Assembly (NCBI GenBank): GCA_036262835.1
Contig: DATAID010000084.1
Coordinates: 14,615 to 78,614 of the forward strand
Length of the DNA: 64,000 bases
Origin: RBG-16-66-20 sp036262835
Lineage (GTDB): Bacteria > Pseudomonadota > Gammaproteobacteria > Burkholderiales > SG8-39
Direction of reading: 5' to 3'
Shown here: piece after piece, positions 26,621 through 34,433 of the stretch
How the letters are laid out: the number at the start of each line of letters is the position of its first letter
Position numbering within the stretch: the first letter of the stretch is position 1
Position numbers and translations under genes: made by a program
The notes under the pieces: generated by a model
Told to the model about the DNA's origin: nothing
Database searches by the model: none
What the model saw: the letters and a program-made list of their open reading frames with translations, nothing else

Positions 26621-28726
26621 TTGACTCCCACCAAGAAGACCTTCACGCTCGGCACGCAGCAGTACACCCTCGAGACCGGAGAAATCGCCCGCCAGGCGCA
26701 CGGCGCGGTGCTTTGCACGGTGGAGGACACCGTGGTCCTCGCAGCGGTGACCGCCTCCAAATCGCCCAAGCCGGGCCAGAGCTTTTTTCCGCTCACGGTG
26801 GACTACGCGGAGAAGACCTATGCCGCGGGCAAGATTCCGGGCGGCTTCTTCAAGCGCGAAGGCCGGCCGACCGAGAAGGAGACGCTGACCAGCCGCCTCA
26901 TCGACCGCCCGTTCCGCCCGCTTTTTCCGGACGGCTTCTATAACGAGGTGCAGGTCGTCGCGCAGGTGCTCTCGCTCAACCCCGAGGTCGACGCCGACAT
27001 CCCGGCGATGATCGCAGTCTCGGCGGCGCTCACCCTCTCGGGCGTGCCGTTCAACGGCCCGATCGGCGCCTGCCGCGTCGGCTACCTGAACGGCCAGTAC
27101 GTGATCAACCCGACCATGACGCAGCTGAAGGAGTCGCAGCTGAACCTCGTCGTCGCGGGCACGAGCCAGGGCGTGCTGATGGTCGAGTCCGAGGCGCTCG
27201 AGCTGCCCGAGGAAACGATGCTCGGCGCCGTGGTGTATGGCCACGAGCAGATGCAGGCCGCAATCAACGCGATTGAAGAGCTGGCGGAAGTGGCCGGCAA
27301 GCCGGCCTGGGACTGGAAGGCGCCCGAGCAGGACGAGGCGCTCTCAGGGAAGATCACCAGCCTCGCGGAAGCCGACTTGCGAGCCGCGTTCGACCTGCGC
27401 CAGAAGAGCGCGCGCTCCGAGGCGCTCAAGGCGGTGGGCAAGAAAGTGCACGAGGCCGTGGGCATCGGCAGCGAAGGCGGGCCCGACCTGAACACGGTGA
27501 ACGACCTCCTTTTCGCGCTCGAGTCGAAGATCGTGCGCAACAAGATCCTCGACGGCGAGCCGCGCATCGACGGCCGCGACACGCGGACCGTGCGCCCGAT
27601 CACGATCCGCACGGGCGTCCTGCCGCGCACGCACGGCTCGGCGCTCTTCACGCGCGGCGAGACCCAGGCGCTCGTCACCGTCACGCTCGGCACCGGGCGC
27701 GACGAGCAGATCATCGACGCGCTCGCCGGCGAGTACCGCGAGCGCTTCATGTTTCACTACAACATGCCGCCGTACGCCACCGGCGAGACCGGCCGGTACG
27801 GCTTCACCAAGCGCCGCGAAATCGGCCATGGCCGCCTCGCCAAGCGCTCGCTCGTGGGCATGCTGCCCCCCGCCACGGAATTCGGCTACTCGCTGCGCGT
27901 GGTGTCGGAGATCACCGAGTCGAACGGCTCCTCGTCGATGGCCTCCGTGTGCGGCGGCAGCCTCGCGCTCATGGACGCGGGCGTGCCGATCAAGGACCAC
28001 GTCGCCGGCATCGCCATGGGCCTCATCAAGGAAGGCAACCGCTTCGCGGTGCTGACCGACATCCTCGGCGACGAGGATCACCTCGGCGACATGGACTTCA
28101 AGGTCGCGGGCACCGAGAACGGCCTCACCGCGCTGCAGATGGACCTCAAGATCGAGTCGATCACCAAGGAGATCATGCGCGTCGCGCTCGCGCAGGCCCG
28201 CGAGGCGCGGCTGTCGATCCTCAAGCAGATGAAGGAAAGCATCTCCGGCTCGCGCACCGAGCTCTCCTCGTTCGCGCCGCGCATCATCAAGATCAAGATC
28301 AACCCGGACAAGATCCGCGACGTCATCGGCAAGGGCGGCGTGGTCATCCGCGGCATCCAGGAAGAAACCGGCACCACCATCGAGATCGAGGACGACGGCA
28401 CCATCTCGATCGCTTGCGTGGCGGCCGAGGGCGGCGAAGCGGCGCGCAAGCGCATCCAGGACATCACCGCCGACGTCGAGGTCGGCAAGGTCTACGAAGG
28501 CCCGGTGCTGCGCCTGCTCGATTTCGGCGCCATCATCCAGCTGCTGCCGGGCAGGGACGGCCTCCTGCACATCTCGCAGATCAGCAAGGAGCGCGTCAAC
28601 GCGGTCTCCGACTATCTCAAGGAAGGCCAGATCGTGAAGGTCAAGGTGCTCGAGGCCGACGACAAGGGCAGAGTACGCCTGTCGATGAAGGCGGTCGGCG
28701 AGCAGGAAACCGCGAAGACGGGGTAA
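26621..28726 (+). CDS. pnp: Polyribonucleotide nucleotidyltransferase (PNPase)
   Basis: 701 residues. Two RNase PH-like domains are visible, with FKREGRPTEKE (about 77) and, in the active second one, GRDTRTVRPITIRTG, GLTALQMDLKI and ITESNGSSSMASVCGG; then the KH domain (VIGKGGVVIRGIQEETG) and the S1 domain (EGPVLRLLDFGAIIQLLPGRDGLLHISQI). It degrades mRNA from the 3' end with phosphate and joins the degradosome. The start is TTG with AAGGA 6 bases upstream; no better start exists. A rare start plus a structured leader suggests tight control of level. Confidence 0.97.
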   Translation: MTPTKKTFTLGTQQYTLETGEIARQAHGAVLCTVEDTVVLAAVTASKSPKPGQSFFPLTVDYAEKTYAAGKIPGGFFKREGRPTEKETLTSRLIDRPFRPLFPDGFYNEVQVVAQVLSLNPEVDADIPAMIAVSAALTLSGVPFNGPIGACRVGYLNGQYVINPTMTQLKESQLNLVVAGTSQGVLMVESEALELPEETMLGAVVYGHEQMQAAINAIEELAEVAGKPAWDWKAPEQDEALSGKITSLAEADLRAAFDLRQKSARSEALKAVGKKVHEAVGIGSEGGPDLNTVNDLLFALESKIVRNKILDGEPRIDGRDTRTVRPITIRTGVLPRTHGSALFTRGETQALVTVTLGTGRDEQIIDALAGEYRERFMFHYNMPPYATGETGRYGFTKRREIGHGRLAKRSLVGMLPPATEFGYSLRVVSEITESNGSSSMASVCGGSLALMDAGVPIKDHVAGIAMGLIKEGNRFAVLTDILGDEDHLGDMDFKVAGTENGLTALQMDLKIESITKEIMRVALAQAREARLSILKQMKESISGSRTELSSFAPRIIKIKINPDKIRDVIGKGGVVIRGIQEETGTTIEIEDDGTISIACVAAEGGEAARKRIQDITADVEVGKVYEGPVLRLLDFGAIIQLLPGRDGLLHISQISKERVNAVSDYLKEGQIVKVKVLEADDKGRVRLSMKAVGEQETAKTG

Positions 28727-28740
28727 GGAAGGAAAAACCT

Positions 28741-28782
28741 GGATCCCCGCTTTCGCGGGGATGGCGAAATGGCTATTTCGCC
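28741..28782. terminator. Double hairpin between convergent pnp and dksA
   Basis: ATCCCCGC-TTTC-GCGGGGAT (28743-28762) is directly followed by GGCGAAAT-GGCT-ATTTCGCC (28763-28782). Read leftward from dksA the first hairpin ends in a run of five T after five bases, a fair terminator; read rightward it has no T run. The second hairpin includes the last dksA codons. The first unit resembles the GGAT-CCCGC-loop-GCGGG-AT intergenic elements that are dispersed in many Proteobacteria. Confidence 0.6.
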
Positions 28783-29192
28783 ACCTGCCGCTCGCGCATC
28801 TCGTCGAGCGTCTTGCAGTCGATGCACAGCGTCGCCGTCGGGCGCGCCTCCAGCCGCTTCAGGCCGATCTCCACGCCGCAGCTGTCGCAGTAGCCGTACT
28901 CGTTCGCGTCGATGCGGCCGATCGTCTCGTCGATCTTCTTGATGAGCTTGCGCTCGCGGTCGCGGTTGCGAAGCTCGAGCGCCATGTCGGATTCCTGGCT
29001 CGCGCGATCGTTCGGGTCGGCGAACACGGTCGCCTCGTCCTGCATCGTGTGCACGGTGCGATCGATCTCCTGCGAGAGCTCGGCCTTCACGCTCTCGAGG
29101 ATCTTGCGGAAATGCGAGCGCTGCTTCGCGTTCATGTACTCCTCGCCTTTTTTCGGGGCGTAGGGCGTGAACGCTTTTCTCGTCAGCTCCAC
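28773..29192 (-). CDS. dksA: RNA polymerase-binding transcription factor DksA
   Basis: 139 residues. The coiled-coil (FRKILESVKAELSQEIDRTVHTMQDEA) carries the tip DPNDRASQESD with the two aspartates that reach the polymerase channel, and the zinc finger CDSCG...CIDC keeps all four cysteines. DksA works with ppGpp in the stringent response. The start is GTG at 29192: the part PYAPKKGEEYMN before the internal ATG aligns with the E. coli N-terminus, so the shorter version is rejected. It reads toward pnp and away from the tRNA cluster. Confidence 0.96.
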   Translation of the reverse strand: MELTRKAFTPYAPKKGEEYMNAKQRSHFRKILESVKAELSQEIDRTVHTMQDEATVFADPNDRASQESDMALELRNRDRERKLIKKIDETIGRIDANEYGYCDSCGVEIGLKRLEARPTATLCIDCKTLDEMRERQVAK

Positions 29193-29230
29193 CGTGATTT
29201 TTCGCTTGTGGCCAAAAAAATGAAGGCGCC

Positions 29231-29239
29231 TTTATAGCA
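29231..29239 (-). promoter_or_regulatory. Extended -10 promoter for dksA
   Basis: On the minus strand TGCTATAAA (29239-29231) is an extended -10 placed about 40 bases before the dksA GTG. No clear -35 is seen and no Shine-Dalgarno is visible in the AT-rich leader, which holds a run of seven T. Confidence 0.5.
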
Positions 29240-29272
29240 GAAAAGCCCCCCTGCCGCCAGCCGAAAAGGGAG

Positions 29273-29278
29273 TATGAT
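29273..29278 (+). promoter_or_regulatory. Possible -10 box for the tRNA cluster
   Basis: TATGAT followed by the GC-rich TTGGCGCCC discriminator lies about 26 bases before tRNA-Pro. A GC-rich discriminator is typical of stable RNA promoters under ppGpp/DksA control. No -35 was found, so this is weak. Confidence 0.3.
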
Positions 29279-29303
29279 TGGCGCCCTTTTTGTAAGGATT
29301 GCG

Positions 29304-29380
29304 CGGGGTGTGGCGCAGCCTGGTAGCGCGCCTGCTTTGGGAGCAGGATGTCGGGAGTTCAAATCTCTCCACCCCGACCA
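29304..29380 (+). tRNA. tRNA-Pro (TGG)
   Basis: 77 bases with an encoded CCA. Acceptor stem CGGGGTG pairs with CACCCCG, the anticodon arm is CCTGC-TTTGGGA-GCAGG with anticodon TGG at 29338-29340, and the T arm contains GTTCAAATC. All four arms fold normally. Confidence 0.96.
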
Positions 29381-29413
29381 TGGTCTGGCCCGGCAGGTGA
29401 CGGGAAGCGCAGT

Positions 29414-29490
29414 CTGCCCGTAGCTCAACCGGATAGAGCACCAGCCTTCTAAGCTGGGGGTTGTGGGTTCGAGTCCCGCCGGGCAGGCCA
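29414..29490 (+). tRNA. tRNA-Arg (TCT)
   Basis: 77 bases with CCA encoded. CTGCCCG pairs with CGGGCAG, the D arm is GCTC...GAGC, the anticodon arm CCAGC-CTTCTAA-GCTGG gives TCT at 29448-29450 (reads AGA), and the T loop is TTCGAGT. Confidence 0.96.
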
Positions 29491-29510
29491 TTACAGGTTT
29501 TGTGCACGAC

Positions 29511-29586
29511 GGTGGCCGTAGCTCAAGGGTAGAGTCCCGGATTGTGATTCCGGTTGTTGTGGGTTCGAGTCCCATCGGCCACCCCA
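29511..29586 (+). tRNA. tRNA-His (GTG)
   Basis: 76 bases including the extra 5' G (29511) that pairs with C73, the identity mark of tRNA-His. GTGGCCG pairs with CGGCCAC, the anticodon loop TTGTGAT gives GTG at 29544-29546, and CCA is encoded. It is the last of a three-tRNA cluster on one strand. Confidence 0.96.
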
Positions 29587-29601
29587 TCCTCCAGTTGGAT
29601 C

Positions 29602-30468
29602 ATGCGAGCGCCCACGAAATGGAGCAGGCCGGCCCTCTCGGCGCGCGCGACCGCGGGTGAAGCCTTCGTAGCGAACACGCGCGCGGCGATCGAGCAGATC
29701 GCGGCGAACCGCGCCGGCGCCGCCGCCGGACGCGACCCCGAATACCTGCACCAGTTGCGCGTCGGCGTGCGAAGGCTGCGCTCGACGCTGCGCGCGTTCC
29801 GCGAGCTGTTGCGCCGCAAGCCCGCCGATGCGATCGAGGCGCCGTGGCGCTCGATGATGCGCACGCTCGGCGCGGCGCGCGACTGGGACGTCCTCGATCA
29901 CTCGCTCGTGGCAGGCGAGCTGCGCGTGGACGCCGGCAGCCAGCGCAGGGAAGCCCGGCGCCGGGCGCGCGCGCTGGTGCGCTCGGCGCGTTTCTCCAAG
30001 GCCATGCGGCGCTCTTTCGCCTGGGCGCAGAGCCATCCCTGGCGCCGGCGCGCCGATCCTGCGGAGCCGCTCAATGAATTCGCGCGGCGCGCACTCGAGC
30101 AACTGCACAAGGACTTGCGCAAGGCGGCGCACGGCATCGACTGGCGCGATGCGCGCCGCCGCCATCGCGTGCGCATCCGCGTGAAGCGCCTGCGCTACGG
30201 CTGCGACTTTTTCGCGGGCGGGTTTCCGCACCGCCATGCGCGCCCCTTCCTGGAGAGCCTCCGCGCGCTGCAGGACATCCTCGGCGAGATGAACGACATC
30301 GAGGTGCAGCGGCCGTTGCTCCGCCGCCTGGAGGCCGGGGGGAGGGCGCCCGAGCGGCTCGCCTCCCGCGAGCGCGCGCTCATCGCCGCGCTCGGGCCTG
30401 CCTGGGAAACCTTTGAGTCGCGCCGGCTTTTCTGGCGCGAACGGCCAGCTGCTCGCGCGAGAGGATGA
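29602..30468 (+). CDS. CHAD domain-containing protein
   Basis: About 288 residues from ATG 29602, 15 bases after tRNA-His; longer in-frame starts lie inside the tRNA and are rejected. The protein is very rich in Arg and has the CHAD features: EYLHQLRVGVRRLRSTLRAFREL near 48-70, with the conserved His and paired Arg, then RHRVRIRVKRLRYGCDFF and FLESLRALQDILGEMNDIEV. CHAD domains are helical bundles that bind polyphosphate. There is no CYTH triphosphatase domain attached. Its last 89 bases overlap the end of prmB on the other strand. Confidence 0.85.
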   Translation: MRAPTKWSRPALSARATAGEAFVANTRAAIEQIAANRAGAAAGRDPEYLHQLRVGVRRLRSTLRAFRELLRRKPADAIEAPWRSMMRTLGAARDWDVLDHSLVAGELRVDAGSQRREARRRARALVRSARFSKAMRRSFAWAQSHPWRRRADPAEPLNEFARRALEQLHKDLRKAAHGIDWRDARRRHRVRIRVKRLRYGCDFFAGGFPHRHARPFLESLRALQDILGEMNDIEVQRPLLRRLEAGGRAPERLASRERALIAALGPAWETFESRRLFWRERPAARARG

Positions 30469-31228
30469 AGACTGTCCCCGGCTCGCTCGTCTCGGGCCAC
30501 GTGAACGGCAAGCGGGGATAGGCCCGCTCCAGCGAGCGATGCGCATCGCCCACTTCGCAGACGAGCAGCCCGCCGGGATTCAAGTGCTTTTTCGCGCCGG
30601 AAAGAATCGTCCGAATCAGATCGAGCCCGTCCCTGCCCGCCGCAAGAGCAAGGCGCGGCTCGTAGTCGTACTCGGGCGGGAGCTTGCCCATGGTGCGCGC
30701 ATCCACATACGGCGGATTGGTGACGATCAGGTCGTAGGTTTGCTTGATTGAAGAAAAGAGATCGGAACGCAGAAGGCGGATCCGAGCACCGAGACGGTGC
30801 TTGCCGACATTGATCTTCGCGACCTCGAGGGCGTCGCGCGAGATATCGCTCGCATCGACGCGCGCTTTGGGAAACGCTTGCGCCGTCAGGATCGCTAGGC
30901 ACCCGGATCCGGTGCACAGGTCGAGCGCCCGGCGCACCGGCCGCTGCAGCCAGGGCCGGAGGCGCTCGCGCAGCAACTCCGAGATGAACGAGCGCGGCAC
31001 GATGACGCGCCGGTCGACGTAGAAGCGCCGGCCGTCGAGCCAGGCTTCGCTCAGGAGGTAGGCGAGGGGAATGCGCTCGCGCAGGCGGCGCTCAAGGACC
31101 GCCTTTTGTTTCTCGGCATTCTTGACGCTGCTGAAAAGCCAGGCGGCCTCTCCGCGGGCATCCAAAGTCCCATGGCCGTAGTGCAACCGGGCGCGGCGCA
31201 GGCGGCGCTCGATCTCGCGCAGGGTCAA
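30380..31228 (-). CDS. prmB: Ribosomal protein L3 N5-glutamine methyltransferase PrmB
   Basis: 282 residues. VIVPRSFISELL, the SAM-binding ALDLCTGSGCLAIL and the glutamine-binding NPPYVDARTM identify the HemK/PrmB class; VIVPRSFISE and the order next to dapE favour PrmB over PrmC. It methylates a glutamine of ribosomal protein L3. The C-terminus runs about 20 residues past the usual end as a basic tail (KAGATQRFPRQARARR), and this tail overlaps the CHAD gene head-on. No usable terminator is seen between them. Confidence 0.92.
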   Translation of the reverse strand: MTLREIERRLRRARLHYGHGTLDARGEAAWLFSSVKNAEKQKAVLERRLRERIPLAYLLSEAWLDGRRFYVDRRVIVPRSFISELLRERLRPWLQRPVRRALDLCTGSGCLAILTAQAFPKARVDASDISRDALEVAKINVGKHRLGARIRLLRSDLFSSIKQTYDLIVTNPPYVDARTMGKLPPEYDYEPRLALAAGRDGLDLIRTILSGAKKHLNPGGLLVCEVGDAHRSLERAYPRLPFTWPETSEPGTVFILSREQLAVRARKAGATQRFPRQARARR

Positions 31229-31238
31229 GGACGCAGTT

Positions 31239-32366
31239 TCAACATAACAGGGCGCGCAGGACGTCGAGGTAGATGCGCGAGAGCTGCTCGAGCGCGGCGA
31301 CCTCGATGTGCTCGTTCAGCTTGTGGATGCTCGCGTTCACCGGGCCGAGCTCGATCACTTCGGGCGAGATCTCGATGATGAAGCGCGCGTCCGAGGTGCC
31401 GCCGGTGGTCGAGAGCTCGGCGTTGCGGCCGGTGTGCCGCTTGCAGACCTCCTGCATCACCTGGGCGAGCCTGCCCTGCGCGCTCAGAAAGGGCCTGGCG
31501 CCGAGCACCCAGGAGATCGAGTACTCGAGCCCGTGCTTCTTGAGGATCGACTCCACGCGCTGCATGAGCGAGGCGTCGGTGCTCTCGGTCGAAAAGCGGA
31601 AGTTGAAGTCGACCTCGACGCTCCCGGGAATCACGTTGCCTGCGCCGGTGCCGGCATGGATGTTCGAGACCTGCCAGGTGGTCGGCGGAAAGCTCTCGTT
31701 GCCCTTGTCCCATTGCGTCTTCGCCAGCTCGGCGAGCGCGGGCGCGAGCTGGTGCACCGGATTGCGCGCAAGGTGAGGATAGGCGACGTGCCCTTGGATT
31801 CCCTTGACCGACAACTTTCCTGACAGAGATCCGCGCCGGCCGTTCTTGAGCGTGTCGCCGAGCGCATCCACCGACGTCGGTTCGCCAACGATGCAGTAGT
31901 CCATCGTCTCGCCGCGCCTTTTCAGCGCCTCGACGACCTTCACCGTGCCGTCGACGGAAGGGCCTTCCTCGTCGGAGGTCAGCAGCAAGGCGATCGACCC
32001 GCCATGGCTCGGTGTGTTTTCGATGAAAGCTTCGACGGCCACGACAAAGGCCGCGATGGAGGATTTCATGTCGGCTGCGCCGCGCCCGTAGAGCCTGCCG
32101 TCCTTGATCGTCGGGACGAACGGGTCGGTATGCCATTCCGAAAGCGGCCCGGTCGGCACCACGTCGGTGTGGCCGGCAAAGCAGACGAGAGGGCGCTCGC
32201 TGCCGCGCCGCGCCCAGAGGTTGGTGACCTCGCCGAAGCGCATCGGCTCGCACTTGAAGCCGATTCTCGCCAGCCGCTCGGCCACCATCGCCTGGCAGCC
32301 GCCGTCCTCGGGCGTGACCGAGCGGCGTCCGATCAGCTCCTGCGCGAGTTGGAGCGCGCCCGACAC
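31239..32366 (-). CDS. dapE: Succinyl-diaminopimelate desuccinylase
   Basis: 375 residues, the normal size. The di-zinc M20 motifs are complete: FAGHTDVVPTG (His66, Asp68), GRGAADMKSS, LLTSDEEGPS, and GGTSDARFI with a late HKLNEH. DapE frees LL-diaminopimelate for lysine and peptidoglycan synthesis. The start is GTG at 32366. It lies downstream of pilU and dapD/dapC on the same strand and 10 bases upstream of prmB, so all could share one transcript. Confidence 0.97.
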   Translation of the reverse strand: MSGALQLAQELIGRRSVTPEDGGCQAMVAERLARIGFKCEPMRFGEVTNLWARRGSERPLVCFAGHTDVVPTGPLSEWHTDPFVPTIKDGRLYGRGAADMKSSIAAFVVAVEAFIENTPSHGGSIALLLTSDEEGPSVDGTVKVVEALKRRGETMDYCIVGEPTSVDALGDTLKNGRRGSLSGKLSVKGIQGHVAYPHLARNPVHQLAPALAELAKTQWDKGNESFPPTTWQVSNIHAGTGAGNVIPGSVEVDFNFRFSTESTDASLMQRVESILKKHGLEYSISWVLGARPFLSAQGRLAQVMQEVCKRHTGRNAELSTTGGTSDARFIIEISPEVIELGPVNASIHKLNEHIEVAALEQLSRIYLDVLRALLC

Positions 32367-32391
32367 CTCAGGTTCCGAGCAGGTTCCGGGC

Positions 32392-33576
32392 CTAGGCGCT
32401 GGCGTCGATCTTGAAATCGCTGAACGACGCGCCGCCGGCGGAGGAGAGCACGCCTTCCTTCTTCTCGTCCTTCTTGTCGGGCACCGGCGTGATGTTGCCC
32501 GAGGAGATCTGCCCCGCGGTCGCCTGGTTGATGAGCCAGAGCATGTTGGTCGCGGAGTCGGCGTTGAGCATGCACTCCTCCTGCGTGATCACGCCGTCCA
32601 TGAACATCTTGAAGAGCGCCTGCTCGAAAGTCTGCGAGCCGGGGGCCATGCTCTTTTCCATGGCCTCCTTGATCTCGTTGATCTCGCCCTTCTCGATCAG
32701 CTCGGCCACGTGGCGGGTGTTGAGCAGGACCTCGACCGCGGCCTTGCGCGCGCCGGTCTTGGTGCGCACGAGGCGCTGCGAGATCACCGCCTGCAGCGCG
32801 GCGGAAAGGTCGAGCAGCAGGGTGGGCCGGTTCTCCAGCGGGTAGAAGCTGATGATCCGGTTCATCGCGTGGTAGCTGTTGTTCGCGTGCAGCGTGGCGA
32901 GCGCGAGGTGGCCCGATTGCGCGTAGGCGAGCGCCATGCCCATCGTCTGCTTGTCGCGGATCTCGCCGATCAGGATGCAGTCCGGCGCCTGCCGCAGCGC
33001 GTTCTTGAGCGCGACCTCGAAGCTCTTGGTGTCGCTGCCGACTTCGCGCTGGTTGACGATCGACTTCTTGTTCTTGAAGATGAATTCGACCGGATCCTCG
33101 AGCGTGAGGATGTGGCCCGACTTCTGCTCATTGCGGTAGTCGAGCATCGCCGAGAGCGAGGTGGATTTGCCCGAGCCGGTCGCGCCGACCATGAGGATCA
33201 GGCCGCGCTTCTGCATGATGATTTCCTTGAGCACCTCGGGCAGGCCGAGCGTGTCGAGCGGCGGCACGCTGCCCGGGATGAAGCGCACGACAACCGCGGG
33301 GGAGCCTTTCTGCCGGAAAGCGCTGATCCGGAACGCGCCGACGCCTTCGAGTGCGTAGGCGGTGTTCAGCTCCATCTCCGCCTCGTATTCCTTGATCTGG
33401 TGCTCGTTCAGCACCTCATAGAGGAGGGTCTTCACCGCCTCGGCGTTGAGCATCTGCTGGTTCACCGGCATCGCGACGCCGTTGATCTTGATGTTGATCG
33501 GCGCGCCGACCGACAGGAATATGTCGGAGGCCTTCTTGTCCGCCATCACCTGGAACAGCTTTTTCATCGCCGACAT
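32392..33576 (-). CDS. pilU: Type IV pilus retraction ATPase PilU-like
   Basis: 394 residues. Walker A GATGSGKS is at 131-138, followed by the Asp box LEDPVEFIF, Walker B ILIGEIRDKQT and the His box ALATLHANNSYHAMNRI. The C-terminal extension ending FSDFKIDASA and the QLFKMF-like region (FEQALFKMFMDGVI) favour PilU over PilT. A strong GGAGGGGAG precedes the ATG. PilU supports PilT in retracting type IV pili, but no pilT or other pil gene is near; it sits inside the dap cluster. Confidence 0.93.
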   Translation of the reverse strand: MSAMKKLFQVMADKKASDIFLSVGAPINIKINGVAMPVNQQMLNAEAVKTLLYEVLNEHQIKEYEAEMELNTAYALEGVGAFRISAFRQKGSPAVVVRFIPGSVPPLDTLGLPEVLKEIIMQKRGLILMVGATGSGKSTSLSAMLDYRNEQKSGHILTLEDPVEFIFKNKKSIVNQREVGSDTKSFEVALKNALRQAPDCILIGEIRDKQTMGMALAYAQSGHLALATLHANNSYHAMNRIISFYPLENRPTLLLDLSAALQAVISQRLVRTKTGARKAAVEVLLNTRHVAELIEKGEINEIKEAMEKSMAPGSQTFEQALFKMFMDGVITQEECMLNADSATNMLWLINQATAGQISSGNITPVPDKKDEKKEGVLSSAGGASFSDFKIDASA

Positions 33577-33620
33577 GGGCTTCTCCCCTCCGCGAGCGCG
33601 CGGATGACCCTCTAGTGTAG

Positions 33621-34433
33621 CTAATCCCCGCGCAGCAGCTCGTTAAGACTCGTCTTCGCGCGGGTCTTTGCGTCCACCTTTTTGACGATTACTGCACAGT
33701 AAAGGGCGCAACTGCGGTCCCCCGAGGGCATCGTGCCGGGCACCACCACCGAGCCCGCCGGCACCCGCCCGTAGATCACCTCGCCGGTTTCCCGGTCGAA
33801 GATCTTCGTGCTCTGGCCGATGAAGACGCCCATCGACAGGACGCTGTTCTCCTCGACCACGACGCCTTCCACGACCTCCGAGCGCGCGCCGATGAAGCAG
33901 TTGTCCTCGATGATGGTCGGGTTGGCCTGGATCGGCTCGAGCACGCCGCCGATGCCGACCCCGCCCGAGAGGTGCACGTTCTTGCCGATCTGCGCGCACG
34001 AGCCCACCGTCGCCCAGGTGTCCACCATCGTGCCTTCGTCGACGTAGGCGCCGATATTGACGTAGGAGGGCATGAGCACGACGTTTTTCGCGACGTAGGC
34101 GCCTTTACGCGCCATCGCAGGCGGGACCACCCGGAAGCCCTTCTTCCTGAAGGCCTTGGCATCCATCGAGGCGAACTTGGACGGGACCTTGTCAAAATAG
34201 GCGGTCGGCCCGTTCTTCATGAGGCGGTTGTCTTCCAGCCGGAACGAAAGGAGCACGGCCTTCTTCAGCCACTGATGCGTTTCCCATTTGCCGTTCAGCT
34301 TCTCGGCCACGCGCAGCTCGCCGCTGTCGAGCCCGTCGATGACCTGCTTGACGGCCTTGCGCAGCTTCTGGGGCGCGCTTTTCGGTTGGATCGAGGCCCG
34401 GTCTTCCCAGGCCTGCTCGATGACGTCTCTCAT
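33621..34433 (-). CDS. dapD: 2,3,4,5-tetrahydropyridine-2,6-dicarboxylate N-succinyltransferase
   Basis: 270 residues from ATG 34433, which forms ATGA with the dapC stop; an in-frame start 45 bases earlier is not credible. The N-terminal helical part (WEDRASIQP) is followed by hexapeptide-repeat beta-helix lines such as VNIGAYVDEGTMVDTWATVGSCAQIG and GGVLEPIQANPTIIEDNCFIGARSEVVEG. DapD adds succinate to the cyclic precursor in the succinylase branch of lysine synthesis and acts as a trimer. Confidence 0.97.
   Translation of the reverse strand: MRDVIEQAWEDRASIQPKSAPQKLRKAVKQVIDGLDSGELRVAEKLNGKWETHQWLKKAVLLSFRLEDNRLMKNGPTAYFDKVPSKFASMDAKAFRKKGFRVVPPAMARKGAYVAKNVVLMPSYVNIGAYVDEGTMVDTWATVGSCAQIGKNVHLSGGVGIGGVLEPIQANPTIIEDNCFIGARSEVVEGVVVEENSVLSMGVFIGQSTKIFDRETGEVIYGRVPAGSVVVPGTMPSGDRSCALYCAVIVKKVDAKTRAKTSLNELLRGD

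Noticed and set aside
29523..29864. Short minus-strand frames over the tRNA genes
   Set aside because: Strings such as WDSNP and GGTRTHN are the well-known false translations of tRNA T arms, not proteins.
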